Part shown: positions 1 to 8,600 of the stretch, piece by piece
Layout of the letters: each line of letters opens with the position of its first letter
Position numbering within the stretch: the first letter of the stretch is position 1
Assembly (NCBI GenBank): GCA_018644785.1
Contig: JABGPV010000088.1
Coordinates: 1-17,402, forward strand
DNA length: 17,402 nt
Direction of reading: 5' to 3'
From: Deltaproteobacteria bacterium
Lineage (GTDB): Bacteria; Desulfobacterota; DSM-4660; Desulfatiglandales; Desulfatiglandaceae
Notes under the pieces: generated by a model
Told to the model about the DNA's origin: nothing
The model's input: the letters and a program-made list of their open reading frames with translations, nothing else
Database searches by the model: none
Made by a program: the position numbers and the translations under genes

Positions 1-154
1 GGTCCGTTATTCCCAATGCGCTAACCAGTTTTTTTTCTGCTGTGATACGGCTTTGGTGGGTCCTGGCCGTAAGCGCGGGATGAGCAAATAAAAGAAAAAA
101 CAATATTGAACCATTCAGGGTGATGTAGAGGAGATAGAGGCTTGATTTCCTCAT
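1..154 (-). CDS. N-terminus of an exported protein, cut by the window edge
   Basis: An open frame of 51 codons starts at an ATG at 154-152 and runs off the left edge with no stop. The first 30 residues look like a Sec signal: a basic start (MRKS), a long hydrophobic stretch (residues 15-25) and a likely cleavage after Ala-Leu-Thr-Ala. The mature start, with the segment ITAEKKLVSALGITD, is well formed and not low complexity. The gene begins 9 bases after the stop of the upstream NosL-like gene and has no clear Shine-Dalgarno, so translational coupling is likely. It appears to be the next member of the leftward operon. I have a faint memory of similar segments in delta-proteobacterial periplasmic proteins but cannot name a family. 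Function is unknown. The next bases to the left would confirm or remove the frame. Confidence 0.6.
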   Translation of the reverse strand, partial: MRKSSLYLLYITLNGSILFFLLFAHPALTARTHQSRITAEKKLVSALGITD

Positions 155-163
155 GGGAGATGC

Positions 164-703
164 TCAATCATCCAACTTCCTGATAACCGCGGGAGTGACC
201 TGTTCAAAAACCAGGATCCGCGTCCCGTTGTGATCCTTCTTGAAGACCAGGGCATCTTCTTTGGTGAAAAAGGGGATCAGCTCCCTTCCCATGGGGCCGT
301 ACACATCGCTCCCGATGACAAAGAAGGCTTTCCGGGCATCCAACAGTTTCAGGTCGTAATATTCCGTAACATAAATGGCCGCCATATCCTTTTGAGTCTT
401 GCCGGGGTTGTATTTTTCGAGGTCGAAATAGTACTTGAAAAGATCTTTGGCCCCATCAAAAAAGGCCACCGAGCCATCTTTGAAAATGACCTCTCCAGCC
501 CAATCGGGGTATTTGTAGACAAACATGCCACAAACAGGGCACTTGGTCTTCTTGGAAGGTTTAACAGCGGTCGGGTCCAGAGCCAGTGCGAAACCGGCCG
601 AGAAGAGGTAAATCAAAATTCCTGCAACCCACCCGATCCCAAACATCTTGTTGAGGAACACCCCTTTACGCTGGTCCCGACCTGTTTTCATGAAGACTTC
701 CAC
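164..703 (-). CDS. NosL-like membrane-anchored or exported copper-binding protein
   Basis: NosL proteins bind Cu(I) in the periplasm and deliver it to a copper enzyme, classically nitrous oxide reductase. This 179-residue protein has a hydrophobic export or anchor segment (about residues 21-42), then the family hallmark CPVCGM (Cys55, Cys58, Met60) and the expected pattern after it (VIFKDGSVAFFDGAKDLFKY, then a YVTEYYDLKLLDARKAFFV block). There is no lipobox. The start is uncertain: a GTG at 703 has GAGGG about 8 bases upstream, and an in-frame ATG at 691 (MKTG) is a reasonable alternative. It lies 58 bases after a second NosL-like gene and 9 bases before the truncated gene at the window edge. 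No NosZ is visible, so a role in loading copper into the multicopper proteins upstream in the same operon is inferred. Confidence 0.85.
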   Translation of the reverse strand: MEVFMKTGRDQRKGVFLNKMFGIGWVAGILIYLFSAGFALALDPTAVKPSKKTKCPVCGMFVYKYPDWAGEVIFKDGSVAFFDGAKDLFKYYFDLEKYNPGKTQKDMAAIYVTEYYDLKLLDARKAFFVIGSDVYGPMGRELIPFFTKEDALVFKKDHNGTRILVFEQVTPAVIRKLDD

Positions 704-761
704 TATTTATACCCTCTCCCCATCTCCTGGTTTTTCAACCGTAAAGCATTACGATGCCGGG

Positions 762-1292
762 TCAGGATCCTTTCTGCTTCATCCTCATGCGCTTCATCTT
801 GCGCTTCTCGCGGATCATTCGGGTGTCCCGGTACATATCTTCATAAGCCGCCTCGGCAGCGCCTTCGAAATTGCTCAACTTGCCGCCGTACTGCGCAATA
901 AATTTCTCGGCCGCCTGCTTTGTCCCGAAAGCCCATTTCGCCCTTTTGCTCATGACGCCCATCTTCTTGCCGCCGATGACCCAAAAAGCCTTTTCAGCAT
1001 CGATGAGATCCTTGGTGTTGTAATCCCCCACCCAGATCTCAACAGGCCCTTTGTCGATATTCACAGCCATGTCGATGGCCGCGCAATGGAGGGAACAGCC
1101 ACCAAAGGTGGATCCGTCATCGTAGACAATAAAGACCCTTGAAAAATTGAATTTATTTCTGTTCATGCCGCAAAGGGGGCACGAGGGCGCCTTGATAATA
1201 TCGCCGGCAGGGGGTTCAGCACCTTGGACCGGAGAGAGAATGAGTGACAATGGGAGCAGTAAAAACAGCGCGAAGACAAAAGACTTTTTCAT
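762..1292 (-). CDS. NosL-like copper-binding protein with basic, Met-rich tail
   Basis: A second NosL family member, 176 residues. It has a Sec signal (residues 1-24, cleaved near VQGA), then CPLCGM (Cys38, Cys41, Met43). It differs from its neighbour in a second cysteine pair, GGCSLHC (Cys66, Cys70), near the end of the FIVYDDGST strand; NosL-like proteins of this kind often have a Cys or His here. The rest follows the family (IWVGDYNTKDLIDAEKAFWVIGG). The last 25 residues are rich in Arg, Lys and Met (for example KRKMKRMRMKQKG), a plausible extra Cu(I) or acidic-partner surface. The start is set by AAGGAGG ten bases upstream of the ATG. Two paralogues in tandem may serve two steps of copper transfer or two client proteins; this is inference. 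Confidence 0.85.
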   Translation of the reverse strand: MKKSFVFALFLLLPLSLILSPVQGAEPPAGDIIKAPSCPLCGMNRNKFNFSRVFIVYDDGSTFGGCSLHCAAIDMAVNIDKGPVEIWVGDYNTKDLIDAEKAFWVIGGKKMGVMSKRAKWAFGTKQAAEKFIAQYGGKLSNFEGAAEAAYEDMYRDTRMIREKRKMKRMRMKQKGS

Positions 1293-1410
1293 GACAGAGA
1301 AGCCTCCTTACCATAAAGAAAATGAATTGAATAATAGATTGATAGAAACAGAAATCAAGGAACAGGGAGCACCGTAATATAACTATCTTTGATGTGTCAA
1401 GGCTGTTTTG

Positions 1411-1902
1411 CTATTCAACCGTGAGATTTTCGACCTTGAATTTTCCGATAACCACCGAAACCTTGTCCCCTTTTTTGATGGATTTCCCCACATTGGAAAA
1501 AAGGATGGTGTACTGGCGGCCTTTTTTGGGGCTGAGTGTGCTGGACCGTAACGCTCCCATCTTGGTAACGGGAACTGGAAATTTCTTCCCGGTTTTCCGG
1601 GCCAGGAGAAAAGCCTCCCGGTTCTCTTTGTTGCGACTGAGAATCGCTTTTGATTTTTCAGAATCCGTGACCAAATACCTGAAGTCCACAAAATAGTCAC
1701 TTGCGGTGAGCCGGATAGAGACCGGCCTCACCCCCCATCGCGCCTCCATAACTTTGTACTTGTTCTGGGATTCCTTGCCTTGACCAGCAGCGGTTTCACC
1801 ACTGAAGGATGAAACCGGCCGCAGCAGTAACGAAAGGGCTAAGAAAAAAAATAAGGCTCCTGTAAAAAGCGGGTTCCTTAATAGGGTCAGTTTGTGGTCC
1901 AT
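1411..1902 (-). CDS. conserved exported protein of unknown function
   Basis: A 163-residue protein with an N-terminal hydrophobic segment (residues 12-27) ending near RPVSSFSG, so it is probably exported or membrane-anchored. The mature part is predicted mostly beta: a WGVRPVSIRLTASDYFVDFR block, a VTDSEKSKAIL helix-like block, and a C-terminal block ending GDKVSVVIGKFKVENLTVE. It contains no cysteine or haem motif and few potential metal ligands. I recall similar small proteins in delta-proteobacterial redox clusters but cannot assign a family. The ATG is 8 bases after the stop of oxidase-like protein C, and its AAGGGA ribosome site overlaps that stop codon, so the two genes are translationally coupled. 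That coupling suggests a subunit or assembly factor for the A/B/C proteins. Confidence 0.8.
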   Translation of the reverse strand: MDHKLTLLRNPLFTGALFFFLALSLLLRPVSSFSGETAAGQGKESQNKYKVMEARWGVRPVSIRLTASDYFVDFRYLVTDSEKSKAILSRNKENREAFLLARKTGKKFPVPVTKMGALRSSTLSPKKGRQYTILFSNVGKSIKKGDKVSVVIGKFKVENLTVE

Positions 1903-1910
1903 GGAATCCC

Positions 1911-3008
1911 TTATTGGACGGTACCCGTTGATAGATGTTTCGGAACTGATGATCTGATGTAAGAAAACATTCCGCCCGGGTAGACACCATTATTGCTCAG
2001 GTTCAGCTTCGCATCGTAGAAAGGATAATGCCAGGGCGGGTTTTTGGGGGATACCACGATGGCATCCGCTGTCTTTCCCGGCGCCAGCTCAAATCCGTAC
2101 ACCTGTTTGGGGTACTGAAATCTGTTGCCGTCTTCCGACCACAGGGTCATGTACAATCCCAGCAGCTGGGGCGCATGGGTTTCAAGGCCCGCGTTGAGAA
2201 ATCTGATGAGAAGGCGCTCACCTTGAAAAAGTGGACCTTCTCCATTGATGTGAAGAAGTCCTTTGGATGGATAACTCATCCCGTTCATGAGAAAATATTT
2301 TGGCTCGTAAAGAACGCTGCTGCCAATGATGGCCCCGGGAACCGCGCCGTATACCCCTGCCGCAATGGCATTTTGAATGACCGGGTCAAATTCGTGAAAA
2401 ACGACCACCAATTCTGAATCGTAGGGCACCTCCGCATAGGCGGATCCCTGGCTCACGTTCTTGACCACCGGGAGGAACATCCCCATCTGGACCTGTTTGG
2501 CCGGGTTCGTCCCGCTCTGGAGCAGGTATGTACCGGGTCGAAAGGATTCCCACCGGTACTCCCCAATCTCACCGGGCTGTGTCTCATGGCTGAAAGAACG
2601 GACCCTGGCGGTATAGTTGCCCGCGGGTCTCGCGCCGGACCACGTCTGGGTATCATCCGGAAAGTTGGTCCAGACCGGGCCGCTGTTATTGGTAAGACCC
2701 TGGCCAAGAATATTCAGTGAAACCGCTTCACTGAGATTATTCTTGAGGTGGATAATCAAGGCAGTATCTTCCGGACCCACACGCAGGGTTGGCCCGGGTA
2801 CGGTGGCCTGGCCTTCCGTCGTTGTGAAGTTGTTGTCCTTGTCCAGACCGAACGCCCATACGGGAACCTTGCTGCCGTCTGCCATGGTCATGTTGGCTTT
2901 GTTGACATACAGCCAGTATTCGGCGGCCACTGCCTTTCCCACCATGACTGTCAGGAGGCACAAAAACAGGAACAACCCCTGAAATATGATTACTTTTTTT
3001 GAGAACAT
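1911..3008 (-). CDS. multicopper-oxidase-like protein C, no copper ligands retained
   Basis: A 365-residue two-domain cupredoxin-fold protein of the multicopper oxidase superfamily. The Sec signal is residues 1-29. The family frame is clear: ATVPGPTLRVG (69-78), PGTYLLQSG (158-166), QMGMFLPV, then a second domain with a YFLMNGMSYP linker, GERLLIRFLNAG (263-274), LAPGKTADAIV and NGVYPGGMFSYI. The copper ligands are gone. The first-domain HxxHxH position reads SLNILGQ, the HCH position reads QSG, the second-domain HxxHxH position reads HAPQLLG, and the final HxH is missing. It should not bind type 1 or trinuclear copper and is probably a structural partner of A and B. The start is set by GAGGGAGGA seven bases before the ATG at 3008; an upstream in-frame TTG at 3026 is less likely. 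It begins 22 bases after the stop of B. Confidence 0.85.
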   Translation of the reverse strand: MFSKKVIIFQGLFLFLCLLTVMVGKAVAAEYWLYVNKANMTMADGSKVPVWAFGLDKDNNFTTTEGQATVPGPTLRVGPEDTALIIHLKNNLSEAVSLNILGQGLTNNSGPVWTNFPDDTQTWSGARPAGNYTARVRSFSHETQPGEIGEYRWESFRPGTYLLQSGTNPAKQVQMGMFLPVVKNVSQGSAYAEVPYDSELVVVFHEFDPVIQNAIAAGVYGAVPGAIIGSSVLYEPKYFLMNGMSYPSKGLLHINGEGPLFQGERLLIRFLNAGLETHAPQLLGLYMTLWSEDGNRFQYPKQVYGFELAPGKTADAIVVSPKNPPWHYPFYDAKLNLSNNGVYPGGMFSYIRSSVPKHLSTGTVQ

Positions 3009-3030
3009 GCTGGAATCCTCCCTCAATGGT

Positions 3031-4362
3031 TTAGTCTATGGGCACATCGGGATGCTCGACGATCATAAAGCTTACCAAACCCCCCGGCCAGATGTCGTTG
3101 CTGGTCAATTCCTTTTCCGTATGGGAGTGCCACATGTAGAAATATCCCCCGGCGGCGTTCAGACCTCCGTGACCGGGCGGAAGTTCCCCTTCCCCGCCCA
3201 GGAAAGGACTCCCCGAGTAAAAAGGACCATAGGTCACCGCATCCCGTGGCGGCAAAACCACCGGAAAGGGCTTGCCGTGATTCGGCGCATACTCATGGGG
3301 TTCCAGGGGATCTTCCGGTGAATGACCGTAAATGTCCCAACCCAACTCTTTACCGGTCCATCCCCAGACCAGGTCTGCGGTCTGGCCCGGAATGCTTTTG
3401 ATGGTGGTGGCCTGCCACGCCAGATCCGGTCCGACGCCAGGTCCGCTGGAGAGGAGCCTGCCGTCAACGGCAATGGTTTCAAAATCGTTCCCGTGAAAAT
3501 GCATGGGATGCACTGCTCTTCCCGCACCGATAAACCGAATGAGAACCTTTTCACCGGGATGCATCCTCGGCTGGCAGTTATAGGGCTGCGTCGGCAGCCA
3601 GGGAACATTATTCTCGGCCAAGATATCCGGAAAGTTGCGGCCGTTTATGAACCAGTTGGTGGGGAAATATTTGGTAAAATTAATGAGATTCCATTGCTGT
3701 TCTTCCACCTGCCTGTGGATCAGGGGATCCATCTCCGAAACCAGATAGAGAAACTCCCGATCGTATTCGGTGTCAACATGGTTATAGGCGTATTTCTTCC
3801 CGGGATCGCCACCCGCAGGCGTGGCGGCCGGTCGAACAATCAAGGCCCCGAACAATCCCATCTCCACGTGAAGATCAGCCCGGGTACCGCTGCGGTACAG
3901 GTAGGTACCGGGCTCGGTGGGAGTGAAGGTATAGGTGACTGTTTTTTCAGAAAGTCCAATAGGTTTCAAATGGGCCTGCCGCGCCTCCCGGGTTAGCAGC
4001 CCTTCAACACCGTCGGAGGCATCTACCTGGTGCCCCGGAAAAACCATGGACACATTGCCCGACTCGTCGGGAAGCTCGTTTGTGAGGGTGATGGTTACAG
4101 GCACATCCTCGGTCACCATGAGGGTCGGCCCCGGGTACTGGGCACGCCCGGCCTTACCGGTGGCACTATTGATAACCGCGTAGCCCCATATGATCGTACT
4201 GTCGCCATCTGATGTGACGATCACATCCTGTTTGGCCACAAGTTTGAAAGTCTGTCCGCTTATGCCGACGATGGCCCCTTGCGCTGCGGTTCCGAAGAAC
4301 AACAAGAAAGCGCCTATCAAAAGGACCACTCGGATGGTTCGCTGTTTTCCGATCCTATCCAT
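3031..4362 (-). CDS. multicopper-oxidase-like protein B, second-domain copper ligands only
   Basis: A 443-residue two-domain multicopper oxidase homologue with a Sec signal (residues 1-30, ending TAAQGA). The first domain has the fold (YPGPTLMVTED at 76-86, EPGTYLYRSGT at 150-160) but not the ligands: MVFPGHQ stands where HxxHxH is expected, and RSG where HCH is expected. The second domain keeps HPMHFHG (residues 285-291) and MWHSH (410-414), the two His-x-His pairs that complete a trinuclear copper site. Ser413 replaces the type 1 cysteine, so there is no type 1 copper. A long insert (about 340-405) separates the motifs. The start follows AGGAGG six bases upstream of the ATG at 4362; an in-frame ATG at 4377 overlaps that site. 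It starts 24 bases after the stop of A, in the same operon. Confidence 0.9.
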   Translation of the reverse strand: MDRIGKQRTIRVVLLIGAFLLFFGTAAQGAIVGISGQTFKLVAKQDVIVTSDGDSTIIWGYAVINSATGKAGRAQYPGPTLMVTEDVPVTITLTNELPDESGNVSMVFPGHQVDASDGVEGLLTREARQAHLKPIGLSEKTVTYTFTPTEPGTYLYRSGTRADLHVEMGLFGALIVRPAATPAGGDPGKKYAYNHVDTEYDREFLYLVSEMDPLIHRQVEEQQWNLINFTKYFPTNWFINGRNFPDILAENNVPWLPTQPYNCQPRMHPGEKVLIRFIGAGRAVHPMHFHGNDFETIAVDGRLLSSGPGVGPDLAWQATTIKSIPGQTADLVWGWTGKELGWDIYGHSPEDPLEPHEYAPNHGKPFPVVLPPRDAVTYGPFYSGSPFLGGEGELPPGHGGLNAAGGYFYMWHSHTEKELTSNDIWPGGLVSFMIVEHPDVPID

Positions 4363-4386
4363 TCTTTTCCTCCTCATACAGGGTCG

Positions 4387-5559
4387 CTACAGGGGGTTGA
4401 TAACAATTTCCGTCATAATGCCGCCGCGTTCCTGGTCGCCATTTGACAGATTCGCCAGATCTGTGGTGTAAAGGAAATAAGTTCCCGGCGCCACACCGCT
4501 GGTATCGAGGATCACATCGTAGGCCTGACCTCCGCCCACATTGAGCACATTGACCGTCATGGAGGTGTCCTTTCCGTCCGGTCCCCTTAAAAGGGCGGCA
4601 CCCCTCCCCACCACTTTCATGGGCACCCCTAAAGTGGTGGCAAATGTGTACTGGTGGGTGGTTGAAATGTTGCAGACACGCAGCAGAATCCGCTGCCCTG
4701 CACTGGCGGTGATCAGCGATGGGACTTTCTGTGCCCCAAATCCTTCCTGGTTCAGAATAGTGTTGGGATTGATGGTATCAGGGTATCCCCTGCCATTGAT
4801 CATGGGGTACTCGTCAAACATGGCGGCAAAAGGAAGCGCCTGAACCGTGTCACTGGCAATATGGAAAAAGGAATCAAATCCGGTGAGCAGTAGGGGATAC
4901 GATACATCATAGCCGGTGGAACCATCCCCGTCATTGTAGACAAATTTGGTAAAGCCGCCCATAGACGTTCCGTCCTGGGATGGCGTAACCCAGAGATTGC
5001 CGATCATCCCCATCTGCATATGCTCAGCCGCCTCCACATGACAGTGATAGAAGAAAGTACCGGGAACCGCGGCGTTATAATAATAGGTGAAACTGTTTCC
5101 CATGTTGGCCGAGGGCGAGGGCTCCGGCAGGCCGTCAAAGATGGGAGCCGCATTGGGAAAACCATGCCAGTGAACGGTATGGGGGTCAAACAGATCCGGC
5201 CGGATCACCATTCCCACGTTGGTCATGGTCAGATAAAGCTCCTGGCCCTGTTTCAGCACAATGGTGGGAGCGGGCAACTGGGCCTTGAGTGTCAAATCAG
5301 CGATGACCCGATCAGGCGCCACGCCGTCACCGTCACCGAAGCTGAAGATATACAGACCCAGGCCGTCAGCCATGGTGGTGTAGCCATCACCACCGGTAAT
5401 ATGCCGGCAGATAATATTGGGGTCCTCAGATATGCCGTCCCCGTTTGTATCGCCCGGGCATTGTACGAGGACATTCGCGCCCGCCGTCAAGGTCCATAGA
5501 CATACGAAGAGCGTCAGCAAAACAATCATGCTGCCATATCGGGTTCGTCTTTTCATCAT
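4387..5559 (-). CDS. multicopper-oxidase-like protein A, carries type 1 site and first-domain ligands
   Basis: A 390-residue two-domain multicopper oxidase homologue with a Sec-type signal (about residues 9-28). The mature N-terminus has a short acidic loop, GDTNGDG (36-41), flanked by Cys34 and Cys51, possibly a calcium-binding loop. The first domain has HTVHWHG (127-133) and YHCH-x5-H-x4-M (171-185). By analogy with two-domain oxidases and copper nitrite reductase, these give a type 1 site (His127, Cys173, His180, Met185) and two trinuclear His pairs (130/132, 172/174). The second domain keeps the fold (AGQRILLRVCN) but has TTHQYTF for HxxHxH and LYTTD for the last HxH, so it cannot complete the cluster in a homotrimer. 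GGAGGG precedes two adjacent ATGs (5559 and 5556). It is the first of the three tandem genes. Confidence 0.9.
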   Translation of the reverse strand: MMKRRTRYGSMIVLLTLFVCLWTLTAGANVLVQCPGDTNGDGISEDPNIICRHITGGDGYTTMADGLGLYIFSFGDGDGVAPDRVIADLTLKAQLPAPTIVLKQGQELYLTMTNVGMVIRPDLFDPHTVHWHGFPNAAPIFDGLPEPSPSANMGNSFTYYYNAAVPGTFFYHCHVEAAEHMQMGMIGNLWVTPSQDGTSMGGFTKFVYNDGDGSTGYDVSYPLLLTGFDSFFHIASDTVQALPFAAMFDEYPMINGRGYPDTINPNTILNQEGFGAQKVPSLITASAGQRILLRVCNISTTHQYTFATTLGVPMKVVGRGAALLRGPDGKDTSMTVNVLNVGGGQAYDVILDTSGVAPGTYFLYTTDLANLSNGDQERGGIMTEIVINPL

Positions 5560-5621
5560 TTGCCCTCCATGGGTTTTTAAACCACTGGTTTTAATTTCTC
5601 AATTTTTCCGCGTTACAAAAC

Positions 5622-5650
5622 AGCCGGCCTTTTAAGGTACTGCGCCGGCA
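5622..5650 (-). terminator. possible weak terminator or attenuator after the giant gene
   Basis: Read on the minus strand, GCCGGC (5649-5644) and GCCGGC (5628-5623) are complementary, with a 15-base loop that holds a small ACCTT/AAGG helix, followed by TGTTTTGT. The tract is not a clean U-run, so termination would be partial. It lies 10 bases after the stop of the 1772-residue protein and could lower expression of the oxidase-like genes downstream. Confidence 0.3.
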
Positions 5651-5659
5651 ACTGCCAGC

Positions 5660-8600
5660 CTAGTGATACTCATCAGCCCCCACATCGGGCATTGATATGT
5701 TCCTCGTTTGTCCATCAAAATCAAAACTCAAGGGCGAAAAACCGTAAGAAACCACGCTCTGGCCGTTATCCCTGGCAGGGGATGTAACTTGAATATGGTA
5801 ATTCCCCTGTGCCGGAAGAAGCGGTGTATATCGGACCGCTATATTATTACCGCCTTCGTCAATGATGGTGGTTGTTTCCAGAATATTCACATACTCGTTC
5901 ACCACCAGCGGATCCGTATAGAAATTGGCCGGCGGGGCCCCGTAATCATACCCTGTATTGGGATCAATCTGATCGGTAAGAAAACAATGGACCGGTGTCA
6001 GATGGCGCGTCATGCTCGGCCCCGGCGGTACGTAGAGGTCCCAGTAGTCCCCCAGGGGATTGGGGGCCAGCCCGCCGGCGCCTTCGTTCAGGGACGCGTC
6101 GTTATACCACGACCGATTGTGCCGGATAATGTTGTTCACCAAGACCGGATTGGAATAATCCAGTTCTGTTGGACCGGATGTATCCAGGATAAGCTGAAGG
6201 GCCTGACTGTGTACAGCCGTCACCACGCCCGCTCCCTGGGGCGTTGAGTCAGCGACCCCGGCCTCAAAAGAGAGGCTGCTGGTGGCGGTGCTGTCATTGT
6301 TTATAATGGTATTTTGAAGGATATAGCCCCTCAGCACGTCCTGCATGTAGACCCCGCCGCCGGAGTGGGCTGCCACATTGTTGACAATCATGTTGTTAAA
6401 GATCTTGATCCGGTACCAGTTGGCGGGCTGACCGGGGTAATCCTTTAAATCTTCCCCGTTTGCGGCAAACACATGGATGCCCCCGCCGCTTCCCGCTCCT
6501 GCCAGATTCCCCTGGATCAGGTTGGCATTCACCGTAACATTTCCACTGCCCGTACCACCGGCCACATTTCCGCCGATGAAGATGCCCCCGCCTTTCCCGG
6601 CCTTGTTGAGCAGGGCGCCAAAGAAGTCTTCGTTAAAAAGGATCCTGTTTCCCTGTATCAGATTTTCACCGGGACACACACCCCCGTGATTGATACCCCC
6701 GCCGTTAAATCGGGAGAAATTACCCATGATCAGGTTGTCTTCAATGCGGTAGCCGGAAGCATAATCGTTAATGGTGATACCCCCGCCCCCCTGGACCCCG
6801 CCGTTACGGTGGATCTTGTTCCGGGCCATGACGATATTGTTATTGTTGACGCCGTCCCACCCGATGCCCTGCACACCGAGGGCGATACCACCGGCGTAAT
6901 TTCCCTGATTCCCGGTGATCTCGGTGTTGGTGATCTCAAGACCCACAGCGCCCGTAAACGCATAGATCCCGCCACCGGCCTTGCTGCCGATGAGTTTGAA
7001 TCCGTCAATGGCCGCCTGACCCTGGACCGTAAAGGGATACCCCTTATTGAAGTAATTGGTTATGGTGGGATCGGGATTCTGGTCGGTCCCACCTGGAAAC
7101 TGGGTCTCGCCGATGACAAAAATTCCCGGGGCCTCGTTCTGGCTGAAGAGGCTGGTGGCCATGGCAAACGTTGCAAATGCAGCGCCTCCCAGACCCTCAG
7201 GCGGCGGGAGTTCAATCCGGTCATGCCAGGCCTGCAGCCGTTCAAGGGGGTTCGGATTGGCATTGATGTAGGTCGCCCCGGCCCCCGAACCCTGCAAACG
7301 GACCGGTTTATTCATGATGACGTTTTCGTTATAGGCCCCGGGAGCCACCAGAATAAGGGCGCCGGCCCCGGTTGTAGAGGCGTCGATGGCCGCCTGGATC
7401 GTACTGAAGTCACCGGGCACGGCAGCCACATGGGTGGTTGCGCAATTCACGATATTGAGGGTCACCCCAATCTCGGTTGAGATGCCGGTATCGCCCCTGA
7501 TGACCATGATCCGGCCGGTAGCGCCGGATCCGGATACGGTGGCCGTTAGCTCTTGATCGCTCCAGCTTTCGATGGCAAGCGGTATATTGTTCAGCGTCAC
7601 CGAGCCGGTGACGTCGCCAAAACCGTAATGCCGGGTGATCTTGAATTTGCTCCCTGCCACCTGGGGATCCCAGTCTGGATTGAGAACCAGTTTATCACCC
7701 ACCGATGTAATGGTGATGGTGCTGCCGTTGGGCCGTGTGGAACAGAGCAGGGGTCCTGTCTGGGACTCGGGCCCGAGTAGCGACGCGATAACAGGGGTGT
7801 AGTCTTGAGGTTCAGTGTCTATGACGAGATTGGCTGAGGCAAAAGCCGCCAGCGGCACCAACGGGGTGTCCGTATAGGTGGTAACGCCGGGATAATACTG
7901 GAACGTCCATGGTGTGACGCTGAGAAGTGGGTTGTAATAAGGATCTTCAGTCCCGTCGGGCAAGATCGGGTCGTTCAAAACCATGGTGAGCATACTGGGC
8001 GACATTCCTGAAGGAGATGGCACGTTATTGGTGAAGGTGGACGGCAACAGGCAGTTATATCCCCCGTATTCGTCGCTGTACATCCTCTGAAACTCCCGGC
8101 CGGTCCAGTCCCTCATGGCAATGGGAATCCAGGAAGCGGCCAGTTTCTCACCATAATTGGGACTGGCCATGTTGAACTCTGCGCCGAGATCGTTGTTCAC
8201 AAATCCCACCACCCGGGCCGACTTGGGCACATCGGTTTTCAAGAAGAAATCAGCGGCCGCGTTTCGGGATTGTAATACATTCACCTGTTTCATATTGCAG
8301 TCGGCGAGGGTCTGGCCCGCCAGGGGGGCTTCCACTCCGGGGAAAAGGGTCAGATATTCGGGCACCACATAATCGGGGCCCACACACACCGGCGGGTTTA
8401 AAAGAACGCCGTTGTCCATGGATGTATCCAAGGTGCTCGGTTCCCACTCAATACCGAAATCCGTGTTCTTATCCTGGGACTTGACCACTTCGTACATGTC
8501 CTGTCCCGAAACGCTCTTGGGCGGTACCACTTCAACAATATAGGTTCCGTAGTCAACATCCCCGAAAGCATAACCCCCGTCAAATATCCCGGGCCTCACC

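Noticed and set aside
1374..1400. TTGACA-N15-TATTAC on the minus strand before the NosL-like pair
   Set aside because: The -35 hexamer is perfect but the 15-base spacing is too short for a normal sigma-70 promoter and the -10 is weak. It might still give low activity.
3322..3996. 224-codon plus-strand frame antisense to oxidase-like protein B
   Set aside because: The opposite strand encodes clear family motifs including HPMHFHG; the antisense product is Pro/Gly/Arg-rich with no recognisable features.
5579..5591. Near-palindrome AAACCA-C-TGGTTT upstream of oxidase-like protein A
   Set aside because: Six-base arms in AT-rich leader sequence without a matching second site; chance is a sufficient explanation.
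6473..7480. 335-codon plus-strand frame antisense to the giant gene
   Set aside because: It lies opposite well-formed beta-helix coding sequence, has no ribosome site, and its translation shows no signal or domain. High GC content of the opposite codons explains the open frame.
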